Source of the DNA: Chloroflexales bacterium ZM16-3
GTDB lineage: Bacteria > Chloroflexota > Chloroflexia > Chloroflexales > Chloroflexaceae
Assembly: GCA_004138175.2 (NCBI GenBank)
Contig: RYFE02000045.1
Coordinates: forward strand, 1-40,338
Reading direction: 5' to 3'
Length of the DNA stretch: 40,338 bases
This document shows, piece after piece, positions 1-7,390 of this stretch. A model generated the notes under the pieces. That model was not told the origin of the DNA. It made no database searches and was given only the letters and a program-made list of their open reading frames with translations. Numbering within the stretch: the first letter of the stretch is position 1; the number at the start of each line of letters is the position of its first letter. The translations under genes were made by a program, and so were the position numbers.

Positions 1-41
1 ATTTCATTTAGCGCCCAAAAATTTAAGCGAACGGTAAGGAC

Positions 42-218
42 ATGGTCGAAAAGGAAAAGGAAGCGCAAAAGGCGGGGGATGAGTTCAGGGACTACGTGCG
101 CCAGGATATCTACATCCGCCTGATCCGCGGCTTCGTCGCCCAGCTTGCCGCCCAGTACGAGTTTGCCGTCTTGCAGCAGGGGAAGGCAGGTGACGATGAC
201 CCCGACGACGCAGATTGA
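42..218 (+). CDS. Small acidic/helical hypothetical protein, 58 aa
   Basis: An ATG at 42 follows a good ribosome-binding site (ggtaagga, 33-40), and an in-frame TAA at 24-26 excludes an upstream extension. The 58-residue product has a Lys/Glu-rich start, an amphipathic middle (EFRDYVRQDIYIRLIRGF) and an Asp-rich tail. I recognise no family. Its end overlaps the start of the next gene (ATG at 196) by 23 bp, so the two are probably translationally coupled and part of the CRISPR effector operon. It may be a small accessory subunit of the complex. The ordinary codon use and the well-placed ribosome-binding site argue that it is real, but function is unknown. Confidence 0.55.
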   Translation: MVEKEKEAQKAGDEFRDYVRQDIYIRLIRGFVAQLAAQYEFAVLQQGKAGDDDPDDAD

Positions 219-651
219 TGAGCGCACCGTCGCCCACCTGAGCGACGCCTATCTCTACCCCGAGGCTGCGGCGCTGCTGCGGCGCTACCAGGCCGACTAC
301 GCGCTGCCAAAGAACCAGCAGCTGATCGGCCTGCTCACCTTTAGCCGTACCTGGGGCGAGCTGCTCAGCTATGTGAAGCACCAGATCGACCGCGACTGGG
401 GCCGGCGGGACGCGCACTACAAGGAGTTCTACACCGTCGTGCGCCGCTATCTGGATGACCCCAAGAGCGGCCTGTATCTCCGTATCAAGACCCAGTTTAA
501 CCTAATACCCGACGGTCTGACCAAGAACGAGACCCGCGCGATCTACGAGGTGTGGTCGGATGCGCTGGCCCGCGAGTTCATCCAGCACCTGGTCGCCGAG
601 GCGCTCTACCAGACCCAGGGCGCAACGAGGAGTGAGGACAATGGACGCTGA
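196..651 (+). CDS. csm2: Type III CRISPR small subunit (Cas11/Csm2-like)
   Basis: 151 aa from the ATG at 196; a GTG at 190 is an alternative start, and the longer frame back to 145 would run into the previous gene. The sequence is almost entirely predicted alpha-helix, with a conserved-looking stretch (QLIGLLTFSRTWGELLSYVK, then FYTVVRRYLDD), as expected for the small subunit that lines the backbone of a type III complex next to the crRNA-target duplex. Size (about 120-160 aa) and position immediately before the first Csm3-like RAMP match csm2/gr11 in type III-A and III-D loci. Family membership rests mainly on context, because Cas11 proteins diverge strongly. Its stop overlaps the next start by 11 bp. 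Confidence 0.7.
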   Translation: MTPTTQIDERTVAHLSDAYLYPEAAALLRRYQADYALPKNQQLIGLLTFSRTWGELLSYVKHQIDRDWGRRDAHYKEFYTVVRRYLDDPKSGLYLRIKTQFNLIPDGLTKNETRAIYEVWSDALAREFIQHLVAEALYQTQGATRSEDNGR

Positions 652-1474
652 CCTCTTCCGGCGCCTGGAGCGCCGCTACCTCTTTACAGGCGAGCTCACG
701 CTGCAAACCGCGCTGCACCTGGGCGGCGGCGACGCCACCCTCGGCAGCACCGATAGCCCCGTGGTGCGCCGGGCCGACGGCCAGCCCTTTATCCCCGGCT
801 CGTCGATCAAGGGGGCCTTCCGCAGCACCGTCGAGAAGCTGGCCGTGACCATCGGGCTGCCAAACATGGAGATCGATGCGATCGATCTCGGAAGCGACTG
901 GATGAAGGGCTTCATCAAGCGCCGCCGCGAAAAAGAGTGGACCGAAGAGCAGACTATCGAGCGCGTGAGCGCGGAGTGGCCGGCGACGGCGCATCTCTTC
1001 GGCACCCTGTTTACGGCCAGCAAAGCCAGCTTCAGTGACGCCTATCTGGTCGATGAGACCGAGGGCCTCGTCCAGCGCCGCGACGGCGTCGCGATTGACC
1101 GCGACTCGGAGCGGGCGATGGACCGCCTGAAGTATGACTACGAGGTTGTCCCGCCGACGGTGCGCTTCCGCTTCGAGCTGCTGCTGGAGAACCCCGGCCC
1201 GATGGATCTCGGCCTGACCTGCCTGGGGCTCAGCGAGCTGCGCTCGGGGTTCTTCAGCCTGGGCGGCAAGCGCTCCAGCGGGCTGGGCCGCTGTCTGCTG
1301 GAGAGCCCGCAGGCCTACGAGCTCGACCTGACGACCGCAAATCTGGCCAAGCGCGCCGAGCGGCTGGGCACGTATCTGCGCGGGCGCAGGCCCGAGGAGA
1401 AGTTTGACCGGATCGCCAACTTCGACGCCTTCCTCGACCGGCAGATCGAGTCGCTCGTGAAGGGGGTTGCCTAA
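641..1474 (+). CDS. cas7: Type III CRISPR RAMP, Csm3-like Cas7 (first copy)
   Basis: 277 aa from the ATG at 641, which has aggag at 629-633; the open frame extends upstream but only inside the previous gene. It carries the Csm3 signature: GGG at 28-30, then TDSPVVR with Asp38 in the place of the RNA-cleaving Asp (Asp33 of Csm3), then FIPGSSIKGAFR (50-61), and a C-terminal glycine-rich RAMP loop (LGGKRSSGLGR). Csm3-type Cas7 proteins form the crRNA-binding backbone and cut target RNA at 6-nt intervals. Asp38 suggests an active cutting site. The stop TAA shares a base with the next ATG, showing tight coupling. Confidence 0.9.
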   Translation: MDADLFRRLERRYLFTGELTLQTALHLGGGDATLGSTDSPVVRRADGQPFIPGSSIKGAFRSTVEKLAVTIGLPNMEIDAIDLGSDWMKGFIKRRREKEWTEEQTIERVSAEWPATAHLFGTLFTASKASFSDAYLVDETEGLVQRRDGVAIDRDSERAMDRLKYDYEVVPPTVRFRFELLLENPGPMDLGLTCLGLSELRSGFFSLGGKRSSGLGRCLLESPQAYELDLTTANLAKRAERLGTYLRGRRPEEKFDRIANFDAFLDRQIESLVKGVA

Positions 1475-2439
1475 TGCTCAAGCGACTGGTGAATGAGGCC
1501 CGCTTCACCCTAACGATCACCACCACCGGCCCGCTGCTGATCAAGTCCGGCTACGCGACCCTGACCGGGCCGGATATGACCCCGGTGCTGACCTACCGCA
1601 ATGGCCGGGCCGAGGTCTTCATCCCCGGCTCGTCGCTCAAGGGGGTGGTGCGCAGCCACATCGAGAAGATCATCCGCACCATCCGCCCGAATGAGATCGT
1701 CGTCGCCGACCCCTTCAAGAAGGAGGGGCCGGACCAGTCGGTGAGCTACTGGCTCCAGGAGCGCAAGAACAAGCTCAAGGAGTCGGGCGGCGAGATCGAC
1801 AACGCCACCGCCTACGCCGACTCCGACCCGGCAGCGCGGCTGTTCGGCTCGACCTTCTACAGCGGGCGGGTCAGCATCGGCGACGCCTATCTCGACGCGA
1901 AGGCGTCCATCCGGCCGACCGAGCAGCGCGACGGGGTGGGCATCGACCGGCTGACCGGCGGCGCGTATCGCGGGGCGAAGTTTGAGCTTGAGGTGGTGAC
2001 GGCGGGGACGACCTTCCACACCGACGTGCTGCTGCGCAACTTCGAGTGCTGGCAGCTCGGCGCGCTGCTGCTGGTCGTCGAGGATCTGGAGGACGAGCTG
2101 CTGCGCCTGGGCTCGGGCACCTCGCGCGGCCTCGGGGCGGTGAAGGGGAGCGTGGCCGAGGTGCGCACCCACCACCTCGGCCAGACGCCGGGGCGCGCGG
2201 CGGGCGCGATCTGGGGCCTGGGCAAATACCTGGGCAATGATCGCTCCTACGGCACCTGGCCCGACGATATGATCAGCGTGGCACCCGCCCCCGAGACGAC
2301 GGCCAAAGGCGTGCGGGCGATCCAGATCTGGCAGAAAGACAACCTGGCCGCGCTCAAGCAGGTCGCCGTCGCCGAGTTCGTCACGCGCATCGAGAAGTTC
2401 CCGGCCTACAAGAAGCCCCGGCCAGGGAGGGCAGCATGA
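1474..2439 (+). CDS. cas7: Type III CRISPR RAMP, Csm3-like Cas7 (second copy)
   Basis: 321 aa. Starts in a TAATG overlap with the previous Cas7 gene. It has the same motif order: a candidate catalytic Asp34 (GPDMTPVL), FIPGSSLKGVVRSHIEK from about residue 49, and a C-terminal G-loop (LGSGTSRGLGAVKG). The spacing from the Asp to the IPGSS motif is three residues longer than in the first copy. Several separate Cas7/Csm3 genes in one operon, together with Csx19, are typical of type III-D rather than III-A. A second backbone subunit with its own candidate cutting residue implies that not all backbone positions are equivalent. Confidence 0.88.
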   Translation: MLKRLVNEARFTLTITTTGPLLIKSGYATLTGPDMTPVLTYRNGRAEVFIPGSSLKGVVRSHIEKIIRTIRPNEIVVADPFKKEGPDQSVSYWLQERKNKLKESGGEIDNATAYADSDPAARLFGSTFYSGRVSIGDAYLDAKASIRPTEQRDGVGIDRLTGGAYRGAKFELEVVTAGTTFHTDVLLRNFECWQLGALLLVVEDLEDELLRLGSGTSRGLGAVKGSVAEVRTHHLGQTPGRAAGAIWGLGKYLGNDRSYGTWPDDMISVAPAPETTAKGVRAIQIWQKDNLAALKQVAVAEFVTRIEKFPAYKKPRPGRAA

Positions 2440-2981
2440 GCGAGCAGATCGCCTGGACCTCGGTTCGCAGCGTGGCGGACATCATCGCCGCGCTGTGCTG
2501 GGCCGACCCGGCCTGGATGTACCTTGAGCGGGTGCCGCGCAGCTTCCTCGACCCGGCGGCGATTGACTCCGCGCTGCGCCTGGAGCGCCTTGACCCGGCG
2601 ACACCCTTTGACGCCTGGGAGCGCGGGCGGATCTTTGACGACGCGCAAGAGCTGAAGTGGGAGCGCCTTAGCAACGACTTCCACGTCGTCTACTGCGGGG
2701 CCACGCCGCCGGGCGCGCTGACGGCCGCGCCGGTCGCGGTCTCGAACAGCGCCGACCCGAGCTACTTCCTCTGGGGCCAGAGCGTGCGGCCGGATGATCG
2801 CGCCGACCTGGGGATCGACCCTGACGACCCGGCCTATATCGAGCTGCGCATCCCGCGCGTGCTGCGCTACCCGCTGCCGCTCACCGCGCGCCGCGCCTGC
2901 GTCCAGGTCCACGAGCTCTTCGGCGCAGACGGCACGCTCTGCTACGCGCGCTGGGCCGGCGTGAGCGAGGAGAATCCATGA
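2436..2981 (+). CDS. csx19: Csx19-like type III-D CRISPR-associated protein
   Basis: 181 aa. Starts in an ATGA overlap with the preceding Cas7 gene and ends in an ATGA overlap with the following RAMP. It is not a RAMP: it lacks the IPGSS and G-loop motifs. It has a middle segment GRIFDDAQELKWERL, an aromatic FLWGQSV patch near residue 110, and a terminal stretch with YPLPL and CYARW. Size, composition and the Cas7-x-Cas7 position match Csx19 (TIGR03984 family), a III-D-specific component. The call is made from position and remembered family features, so a profile search would be needed to fix it. Confidence 0.65.
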   Translation: MSEQIAWTSVRSVADIIAALCWADPAWMYLERVPRSFLDPAAIDSALRLERLDPATPFDAWERGRIFDDAQELKWERLSNDFHVVYCGATPPGALTAAPVAVSNSADPSYFLWGQSVRPDDRADLGIDPDDPAYIELRIPRVLRYPLPLTARRACVQVHELFGADGTLCYARWAGVSEENP

Positions 2982-4012
2982 ACCCCTACGACTTCGTGCG
3001 CATCATCTGGGGCAAGCCGGGGCCGCGCCGCCCCGGCCCGACCCACGATCGATTCCAGGGGCTGAGCGGCCGGCTGGAGGCGACGATCACCGCCCTGACG
3101 CCGATCTTCCTGCCCGATCACAAGCAGGGCGACCCGCAGCAGTTCCTGCGCAGCACCGCCGGCGACCGGCCCTACCTCATCCCCGGCTCATCGCTGAAGG
3201 GACTCTTCCGCAACCTGGTCGAGACCGTGGGCGGCGGCGCGTGGTGGTTTTTGGAGGATGATCACAGTAGTAATATCCCTGCCGCATTTCGCCGCCCGTC
3301 CGACATCGACCGGCTCGATGCCGCATGCCGTATGTTCGGCTTTATGGGCGAGAAGGGCGGGCGCGACCAGGCCCCGATCCTGGCCGGCCACGTCAACTTC
3401 GGCGACGCAATCTGTGTCCAGGCGAAGCCGCACGCCCCGTTCTACACCGTCGCCCTGCTCGGCCCGAAGTCGCGCCACAGCATCTGGTACCTCGACGCCA
3501 ACCGGCAGTACGTGGCCGGGCGCAAGTTCTACTTTCACGCGACGAACGCCCCGATCAAAGCCAAGGCCGGCGCGCGCAAGGATCTCAGCACCCACATCCA
3601 GTCCCTCGACACGGGCAGCGTGTTCACCTTTCAGGCCGCCTTCGACAACGTGCTGGAGGAGGACTTCAACCTGCTGCTCTACGCCATGGTGCTTGAGCCG
3701 GAGATGCGGCACAAGTTCGGCTACGCCAAGCCAGCCGGGCTGGGCAGCGTCGCGATCACGCTCAACTGGATCAAGACCGTCGACCGCCTGGCGCGCTACC
3801 GGGCCGGCGGCGGGGGCATCACCCACTACGAGGGCGACGCGCTGACCAACTTCGTCAAAGACCGGATCGCCAGCTTCGTGGATGACCGCAGCTCGATCAC
3901 GCTCAGCGACCTGCGCCGGATCTGGGCCTGGCCCGCCACGTACGAGCTCCAGTACCCCGGCGAGGCCTGGTTCGACGATCATCCCACCACCCCAATTAGC
4001 GACACTCCTTGA
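2978..4012 (+). CDS. cas7: Large type III-D RAMP protein (Cas7/Csm5-like, TIGR03986-like)
   Basis: 344 aa, starting in an ATGA overlap with the Csx19-like gene. RAMP features are clear: LIPGSSLKGLFRNLVE near residues 67-82 and a C-terminal glycine loop (FGYAKPAGLGSVAITL). An Asp-containing loop precedes IPGSS (QGDPQQFLRS), but alignment to the catalytic Asp of the two upstream Cas7 copies is ambiguous, so this subunit may or may not cut. The extended C-terminus (about residues 255-344) resembles the large third RAMP of III-D operons. It probably sits at the end of the backbone that binds the distal part of the crRNA. Confidence 0.8.
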   Translation: MNPYDFVRIIWGKPGPRRPGPTHDRFQGLSGRLEATITALTPIFLPDHKQGDPQQFLRSTAGDRPYLIPGSSLKGLFRNLVETVGGGAWWFLEDDHSSNIPAAFRRPSDIDRLDAACRMFGFMGEKGGRDQAPILAGHVNFGDAICVQAKPHAPFYTVALLGPKSRHSIWYLDANRQYVAGRKFYFHATNAPIKAKAGARKDLSTHIQSLDTGSVFTFQAAFDNVLEEDFNLLLYAMVLEPEMRHKFGYAKPAGLGSVAITLNWIKTVDRLARYRAGGGGITHYEGDALTNFVKDRIASFVDDRSSITLSDLRRIWAWPATYELQYPGEAWFDDHPTTPISDTP

Positions 4013-4024
4013 CAGGTACTCACC

Positions 4025-5263
4025 ATGCGCGTGCTGATCGCAAACCTGGGCGAATCGCCCATCGTCGTTGCCGGGCTGGTCAACGTGCTCCAGCACGCCG
4101 GCCAGCCCGTTGATCGCGTTGAGATCCTCTACCCCAGAGTGGAGAGCGAGCGCTGGATCGGCGTGGGCTACGATCTGCTCTGCGCCGAGCTCAACAAGCG
4201 CCTGCCCGCGCCGGTGATCGGGGTGCCGCTGCCCTTCGCCGACGCGTGTACGCGCGACGACTGCCTCTTATTCTTGCGCACGCTCTGCGATCGAATCGAC
4301 CGCTACGAGCAGGCCGGCGATGAGGTGCTCCTCGGCATTGCGGGCGGCCGCAAGCACACCTCGGCATTAATGGCGCTGCCGGCCCAGTTTTACCGCTGCG
4401 TGGGCGGGGTCTACCACCTGCACGACCAGCGCGAGCAGAGCCCGGCGTGGCAGCGCTCGATCGAGGCGCTGGACGGCATGCGCGAGCCAGAGCGGGCGAG
4501 CTGGCTCAACCCGAGCGCAGAGCGCTTCACGCTGGTGAGCCTGCCCTTCCACCGGATCGCCGACGGGCCGGCGCTGCGGCGCTGGCTGGGCGCATCGAGC
4601 GCAGAGAGCGCGCCACCGATCACGATCAGCCCGCGCGCGCGCGCCTTCTACGGCGCCATCTTTGGGCCGGGCGGCATCCGCGCGGACGAGCCAGCGGAGG
4701 AGCGCGGCTCTCCGATCGAGCTGATCGCACCGCTAGGCGAGTCGCCGATGGTGGCGACTCAGGCGGTGGCGCTGCTGCGCGCGGCGGGCCGAAACGTCAG
4801 CGGGCTGCGCACGGTCTACCCAAGCCAGAGCGGCGTGGTCGCCGGCGGCACGGAGCTGCTCAAAGCCATCTGCCGCCGGGCCGGCCTGGCCTACCACGCC
4901 CACCCGCTGGTGATCGCCGACCTCGACAGCGCGGAGGCGATCCGCATCTTCCAGGCCGGGCTGCGCGAGGCGATCGGCGCGGCGCGGGCCATGGAGAATC
5001 AGCCCACCCCTGCGCTGCTGATCTCAGGCGGGCGCAAAGGCATGGCGGCGGTGGGGCTCTACGTGGCGCAGGCCGAGGCGCTCGGCGATGTCTACCACAC
5101 CACGATCACCGACCCCGCATTCGAGACCGCGCTGCTCATGCGGGTTGAGAAGGAGCGGGGCGGGCCGCTCGGCCAGCTGGCCAGACTGATGTTTCTCGAC
5201 GACCTGGAGCACGACACGTTCGCCCTAATCGACGTGCCGGTCGTCGCCCTGCGGGCCAGCTAA
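4025..5263 (+). CDS. Tandem double-CARF protein (two NE0113-type domains), no effector domain seen
   Basis: 412 aa. The two halves repeat the same signature: LGESPIVVAGLVNVL from residue 8 with GIAGGRK at about 104-110, and LGESPMVATQAVALL from residue 237 with ISGGRK at 333-338. This pattern (LGxSP-VV near the N-terminus, GGRK later) is that of the Cas_NE0113 group of CARF proteins, normally a single domain of about 200 aa. CARF domains bind cyclic oligoadenylates made by Cas10. No HEPN R-x4-6-H or PD-(D/E)XK motif is apparent and no spare length remains, so it may be a sensor/regulator or a ring nuclease acting as a pseudo-dimer in one chain. It lies 12 bp after the last RAMP and ends the operon just before the array leader. 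Confidence 0.75.
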   Translation: MRVLIANLGESPIVVAGLVNVLQHAGQPVDRVEILYPRVESERWIGVGYDLLCAELNKRLPAPVIGVPLPFADACTRDDCLLFLRTLCDRIDRYEQAGDEVLLGIAGGRKHTSALMALPAQFYRCVGGVYHLHDQREQSPAWQRSIEALDGMREPERASWLNPSAERFTLVSLPFHRIADGPALRRWLGASSAESAPPITISPRARAFYGAIFGPGGIRADEPAEERGSPIELIAPLGESPMVATQAVALLRAAGRNVSGLRTVYPSQSGVVAGGTELLKAICRRAGLAYHAHPLVIADLDSAEAIRIFQAGLREAIGAARAMENQPTPALLISGGRKGMAAVGLYVAQAEALGDVYHTTITDPAFETALLMRVEKERGGPLGQLARLMFLDDLEHDTFALIDVPVVALRAS

Positions 5264-5417
5264 TTGGCGCACCGATGACCACCTTAACAACTAAAAACTG
5301 CTCATATCGTAGGCAGTTCGACAAAAATCCCACATCGCCCCAGTGAAGGTGGTCATTGTCCTATCGTGATTCAGCTCGTCACAAAGGCGAATCGTCGGCC
5401 AGCAATGACGCGCCCCC
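5264..5417 (+). promoter_or_regulatory. Probable CRISPR leader
   Basis: 154 bp between the CARF gene and the first repeat, clearly richer in A+T than its surroundings (for example the run aacaactaaaaactg at 5286-5300). It contains an 11-bp perfect inverted repeat (atgaccacctt 5275-5285; aaggtggtcat 5346-5356) and a nested aactgc/gcagtt pair (5296-5301 and 5313-5318). Repeats next to this end are identical to one another while those at the far end have drifted, which also places the leader here. Confidence 0.6.
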
Positions 5418-5955
5418 CTCAGCAGCAGCCCACACCCCGCAAGGGGACGGAGACCAAGTGCCGCAGACGGGCTGGGATGAGGCGTCCCTTGCTCAGCAGC
5501 AGCCCACACCCCGCAAGGGGACGGAGACACCGAGCCGCCACCCCGACAGGTACGATCCGGGCTTCCCTCAGCAGCAGCCCACACCCCGCAAGGGGACGGA
5601 GACAGGCTACGCCCTGTTTGGTTGTAGAGACGGTTCCGTGTCTCAGCAGCAGCCCACACCCCGCAAGGGGACGGAGACACCTCTTCAAGATCCGGCTGAC
5701 CGAGATGTCAGTGAGCTCAGCAGCAGCCCACACCCCGCAAGGGGACGGAGACATTGTCTAGCGGGTTGGTGAATCTAAGCACCATACCCCTCAGCAGCAG
5801 CCCACACCCCGCAAGGGGACGGAGACTCGAGTAGACAACCCCAACACCCGCGCCTGTCATCATCTCAGCAGCAGCCCACACCCCGCAAGGGGACGGAGAC
5901 AAGACTGGCATCGAGCTCAACGCGAGCGCCGAGCAGCTCAGCAGCAGCCCACACC

Positions 5956-5963
5956 CCGCAAGG
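5956..5963. repeat. Left copy of 8-bp target-site duplication
   Basis: ccgcaagg, part of CRISPR repeat 8, directly abuts the left end of the insertion sequence and is repeated at 7383-7390. Removing the element and one copy restores a perfect 37-bp repeat. Confidence 0.93.
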
Positions 5964-5983
5964 AGGGGTGCGCTAAACATAAG
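5964..5983 (+). repeat. IS terminal inverted repeat, left
   Basis: Twenty bases, aggggtgcgctaaacataag, perfectly complementary to the right end at 7363-7382. Confidence 0.93.
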
Positions 5984-6214
5984 GTGAGTGAGTCCGGGTA
6001 GCGCTGAACATAAGGCGAAGGATGACCAGGAAAACCGCACGTTCGTACGGTTTCGGGCGATGCGTGCGGGGCTGATCGGGGCGGCGGGCGGCGTGGCGGC
6101 GGGTAGGCGGACGTAGGCGGACGTGGGCGGCGGGCGGCGACGGGCCGCATTGGCGCTGCTTTCGCTGTTGGGCGCAGGGAGTCATGCCCCGGAGCCGCGA
6201 GTGAGTCGGCCCAG

Positions 6215-7134
6215 GTCGGGGTGCGGGCCTCGACCTGGGCCATCAAGGGGAAGAAGTGGGTGATGTCATCCTCATTGAACGGGCGGGTGCGCTCGGCCAG
6301 CACGACCTCGGTGCCGTCGGGCAGGCGGGTGACGACGATGCCGGAGGCGTAGCCCCAGAGGATGTCCACACCGACCTGCATCTTGCTCGCGGGCTTGGCG
6401 TCGCTAGTGGGCGCAGGATGGTCATGGCCGGTCGCGTCCTCAGTAGCGGCGTTGCGGCGCTTCTTGACGCCGAGCTTGCAGTCGGGGTCGCCCGCAGGCT
6501 GGCGGGTCTTGTCGAGCCGGCCCTCCGTGATGAACTGCTTCGGGTTGTTCTCCTTGACCCAGGCGAGGATGGCCTGGGTATCGCCGGCGATGATATCGCC
6601 GAAGGTGGCCTGCTGGTTGGTCGGAAGGGTCGCCTTGAGCAGGTCGATGCTGGCGGAGAGCAGGAACTGGAGGGCCGGGTTGGGGAGGTGGCGCAGCACC
6701 GTGCTGAGCTGGCGGCGCGTGGGGACGCTGGCCGCCACGTCGAAGCCGTGGGGCGCGGTCGGGTCGGGGACACGGGCGAAGCCGAGCCAGTAGACCAGGG
6801 CCGGGTGCTCGATCAGGTACGTCCGCAGGTCGCTCATGAAGCGCTTGTCCTCCTGGAGCTTGACCAGGTAGGCGGCGGCAAAGGAGACGCGCGGCTGGGG
6901 CGTCGGGCCGGGGTAGGGCCGGTCGGCGGGGCGCTCGGGGAACTGGCCCCAGGGCAGGTCGCCGAGCAGGGCGCGGTACTTCTGGACGACCGGGTCGTCC
7001 GCGACCCAGGTCGGCAGCACGGCGTCGGGCTGGGCCAGCGGACAGGGGGATTCGGGCACGGCGGGCGGCGTGGCCGACGCGGGCCGCAGGTGGGCGACGA
7101 GCCGGTTGATGATTTGGCGAAACGGGGCTACCAT
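6215..7134 (-). pseudogene. Truncated DDE transposase
   Basis: The frame starts at the ATG complementary to 7132-7134 and is recognisable to about position 6220 (ends FFPLMAQVEAR). It then runs through unrelated sequence and out into the CRISPR repeats, stopping at 5938. The readable part has VSFAAAYLVKLQEDKRFMSDL, FGDIIAGDTQAILAWVKENNP (likely the first catalytic Asp, AGDT), DPDCKLGVKKRRN and VGVDILWGYASGIVV. This matches a transposase type I remember as common in Chloroflexota. The region expected to hold the second Asp and the Glu is missing, so a large internal deletion joins the gene to the left end. It cannot be an active enzyme. Confidence 0.85.
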
Positions 7135-7136
7135 AG

Positions 7137-7206
7137 AGGTACTCCAGATCGCGGTGGTGTGGTGTGTTGTAACCCAATCCTACCGCATCTGGAGTACCTT
7201 TGACAA
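7137..7206 (-). promoter_or_regulatory. Transposase promoter and anti-readthrough hairpin
   Basis: Read on the - strand: -35 TTGTCA (complement of 7201-7206), an 18-bp spacer, -10 TAGGAT (complement of 7177-7182). A 13-bp perfect inverted repeat (7137-7149 and 7187-7199) has its upstream arm inside the promoter spacer and its downstream arm (atctggagtacct) holding the GGAG ribosome-binding site just before the ATG. Transcripts starting at the promoter would begin near 7170, inside the loop, and lack the upstream arm. Transcripts entering from outside would fold and hide the ribosome-binding site. Confidence 0.7.
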
Positions 7207-7362
7207 CGACGGGGGATCGGGAACCGCCGTCGCCGTCCAGGGATCTGCCGTCGTCGGCCGACGGCCATTACGGGCCGAGCGACGCGAATCCTATGTCAAG
7301 CAGCGACAAGCGGCGATCTGCCGTCGCCCCGAACCGAAACGCCGTCGCCCGGCGACGCGAAT

Positions 7363-7382
7363 CTTATGTTTAGCGCACCCCT
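7363..7382 (-). repeat. IS terminal inverted repeat, right
   Basis: cttatgtttagcgcacccct, the exact complement of the left end at 5964-5983. Confidence 0.93.
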
Positions 7383-7390
7383 CCGCAAGG
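7383..7390. repeat. Right copy of 8-bp target-site duplication
   Basis: ccgcaagg immediately after the IS. It is followed by ggacggagac (7391-7400), the remainder of CRISPR repeat 8. Confidence 0.93.

Larger units (their letters stand above)
5964..7382. mobile_element. Insertion sequence (1,419 bp, internally deleted) inside CRISPR repeat 8
   Basis: The element has perfect 20-bp terminal inverted repeats (aggggtgcgctaaacataag at 5964-5983; its complement at 7363-7382) and an 8-bp target duplication. Related sub-terminal copies lie inside both ends: gcgctaaacataagg (5970-5984) is repeated as gcgctgaacataagg (6001-6015), and gcgacgcgaatc-tatgt occurs at both about 7280 and 7352. The transposase on the - strand lacks its C-terminal catalytic part, so this is a non-autonomous derivative that could be moved only by a full-length relative. 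I do not assign a family with confidence; an 8-bp duplication is compatible with several DDE families. Confidence 0.93.

Noticed and set aside
145-195. Upstream extension of the Cas11-like gene
   Set aside because: It would lie inside the 58-aa gene, and the ATG at 196 (or GTG at 190) has a better-placed ribosome-binding site.
5291-6040. Open frames on both strands across the CRISPR array (Ser/His/Pro-rich or LRPLAGCGLLL repeats)
   Set aside because: They are translations of the 37-bp repeats; frame openness comes from the repeat composition.
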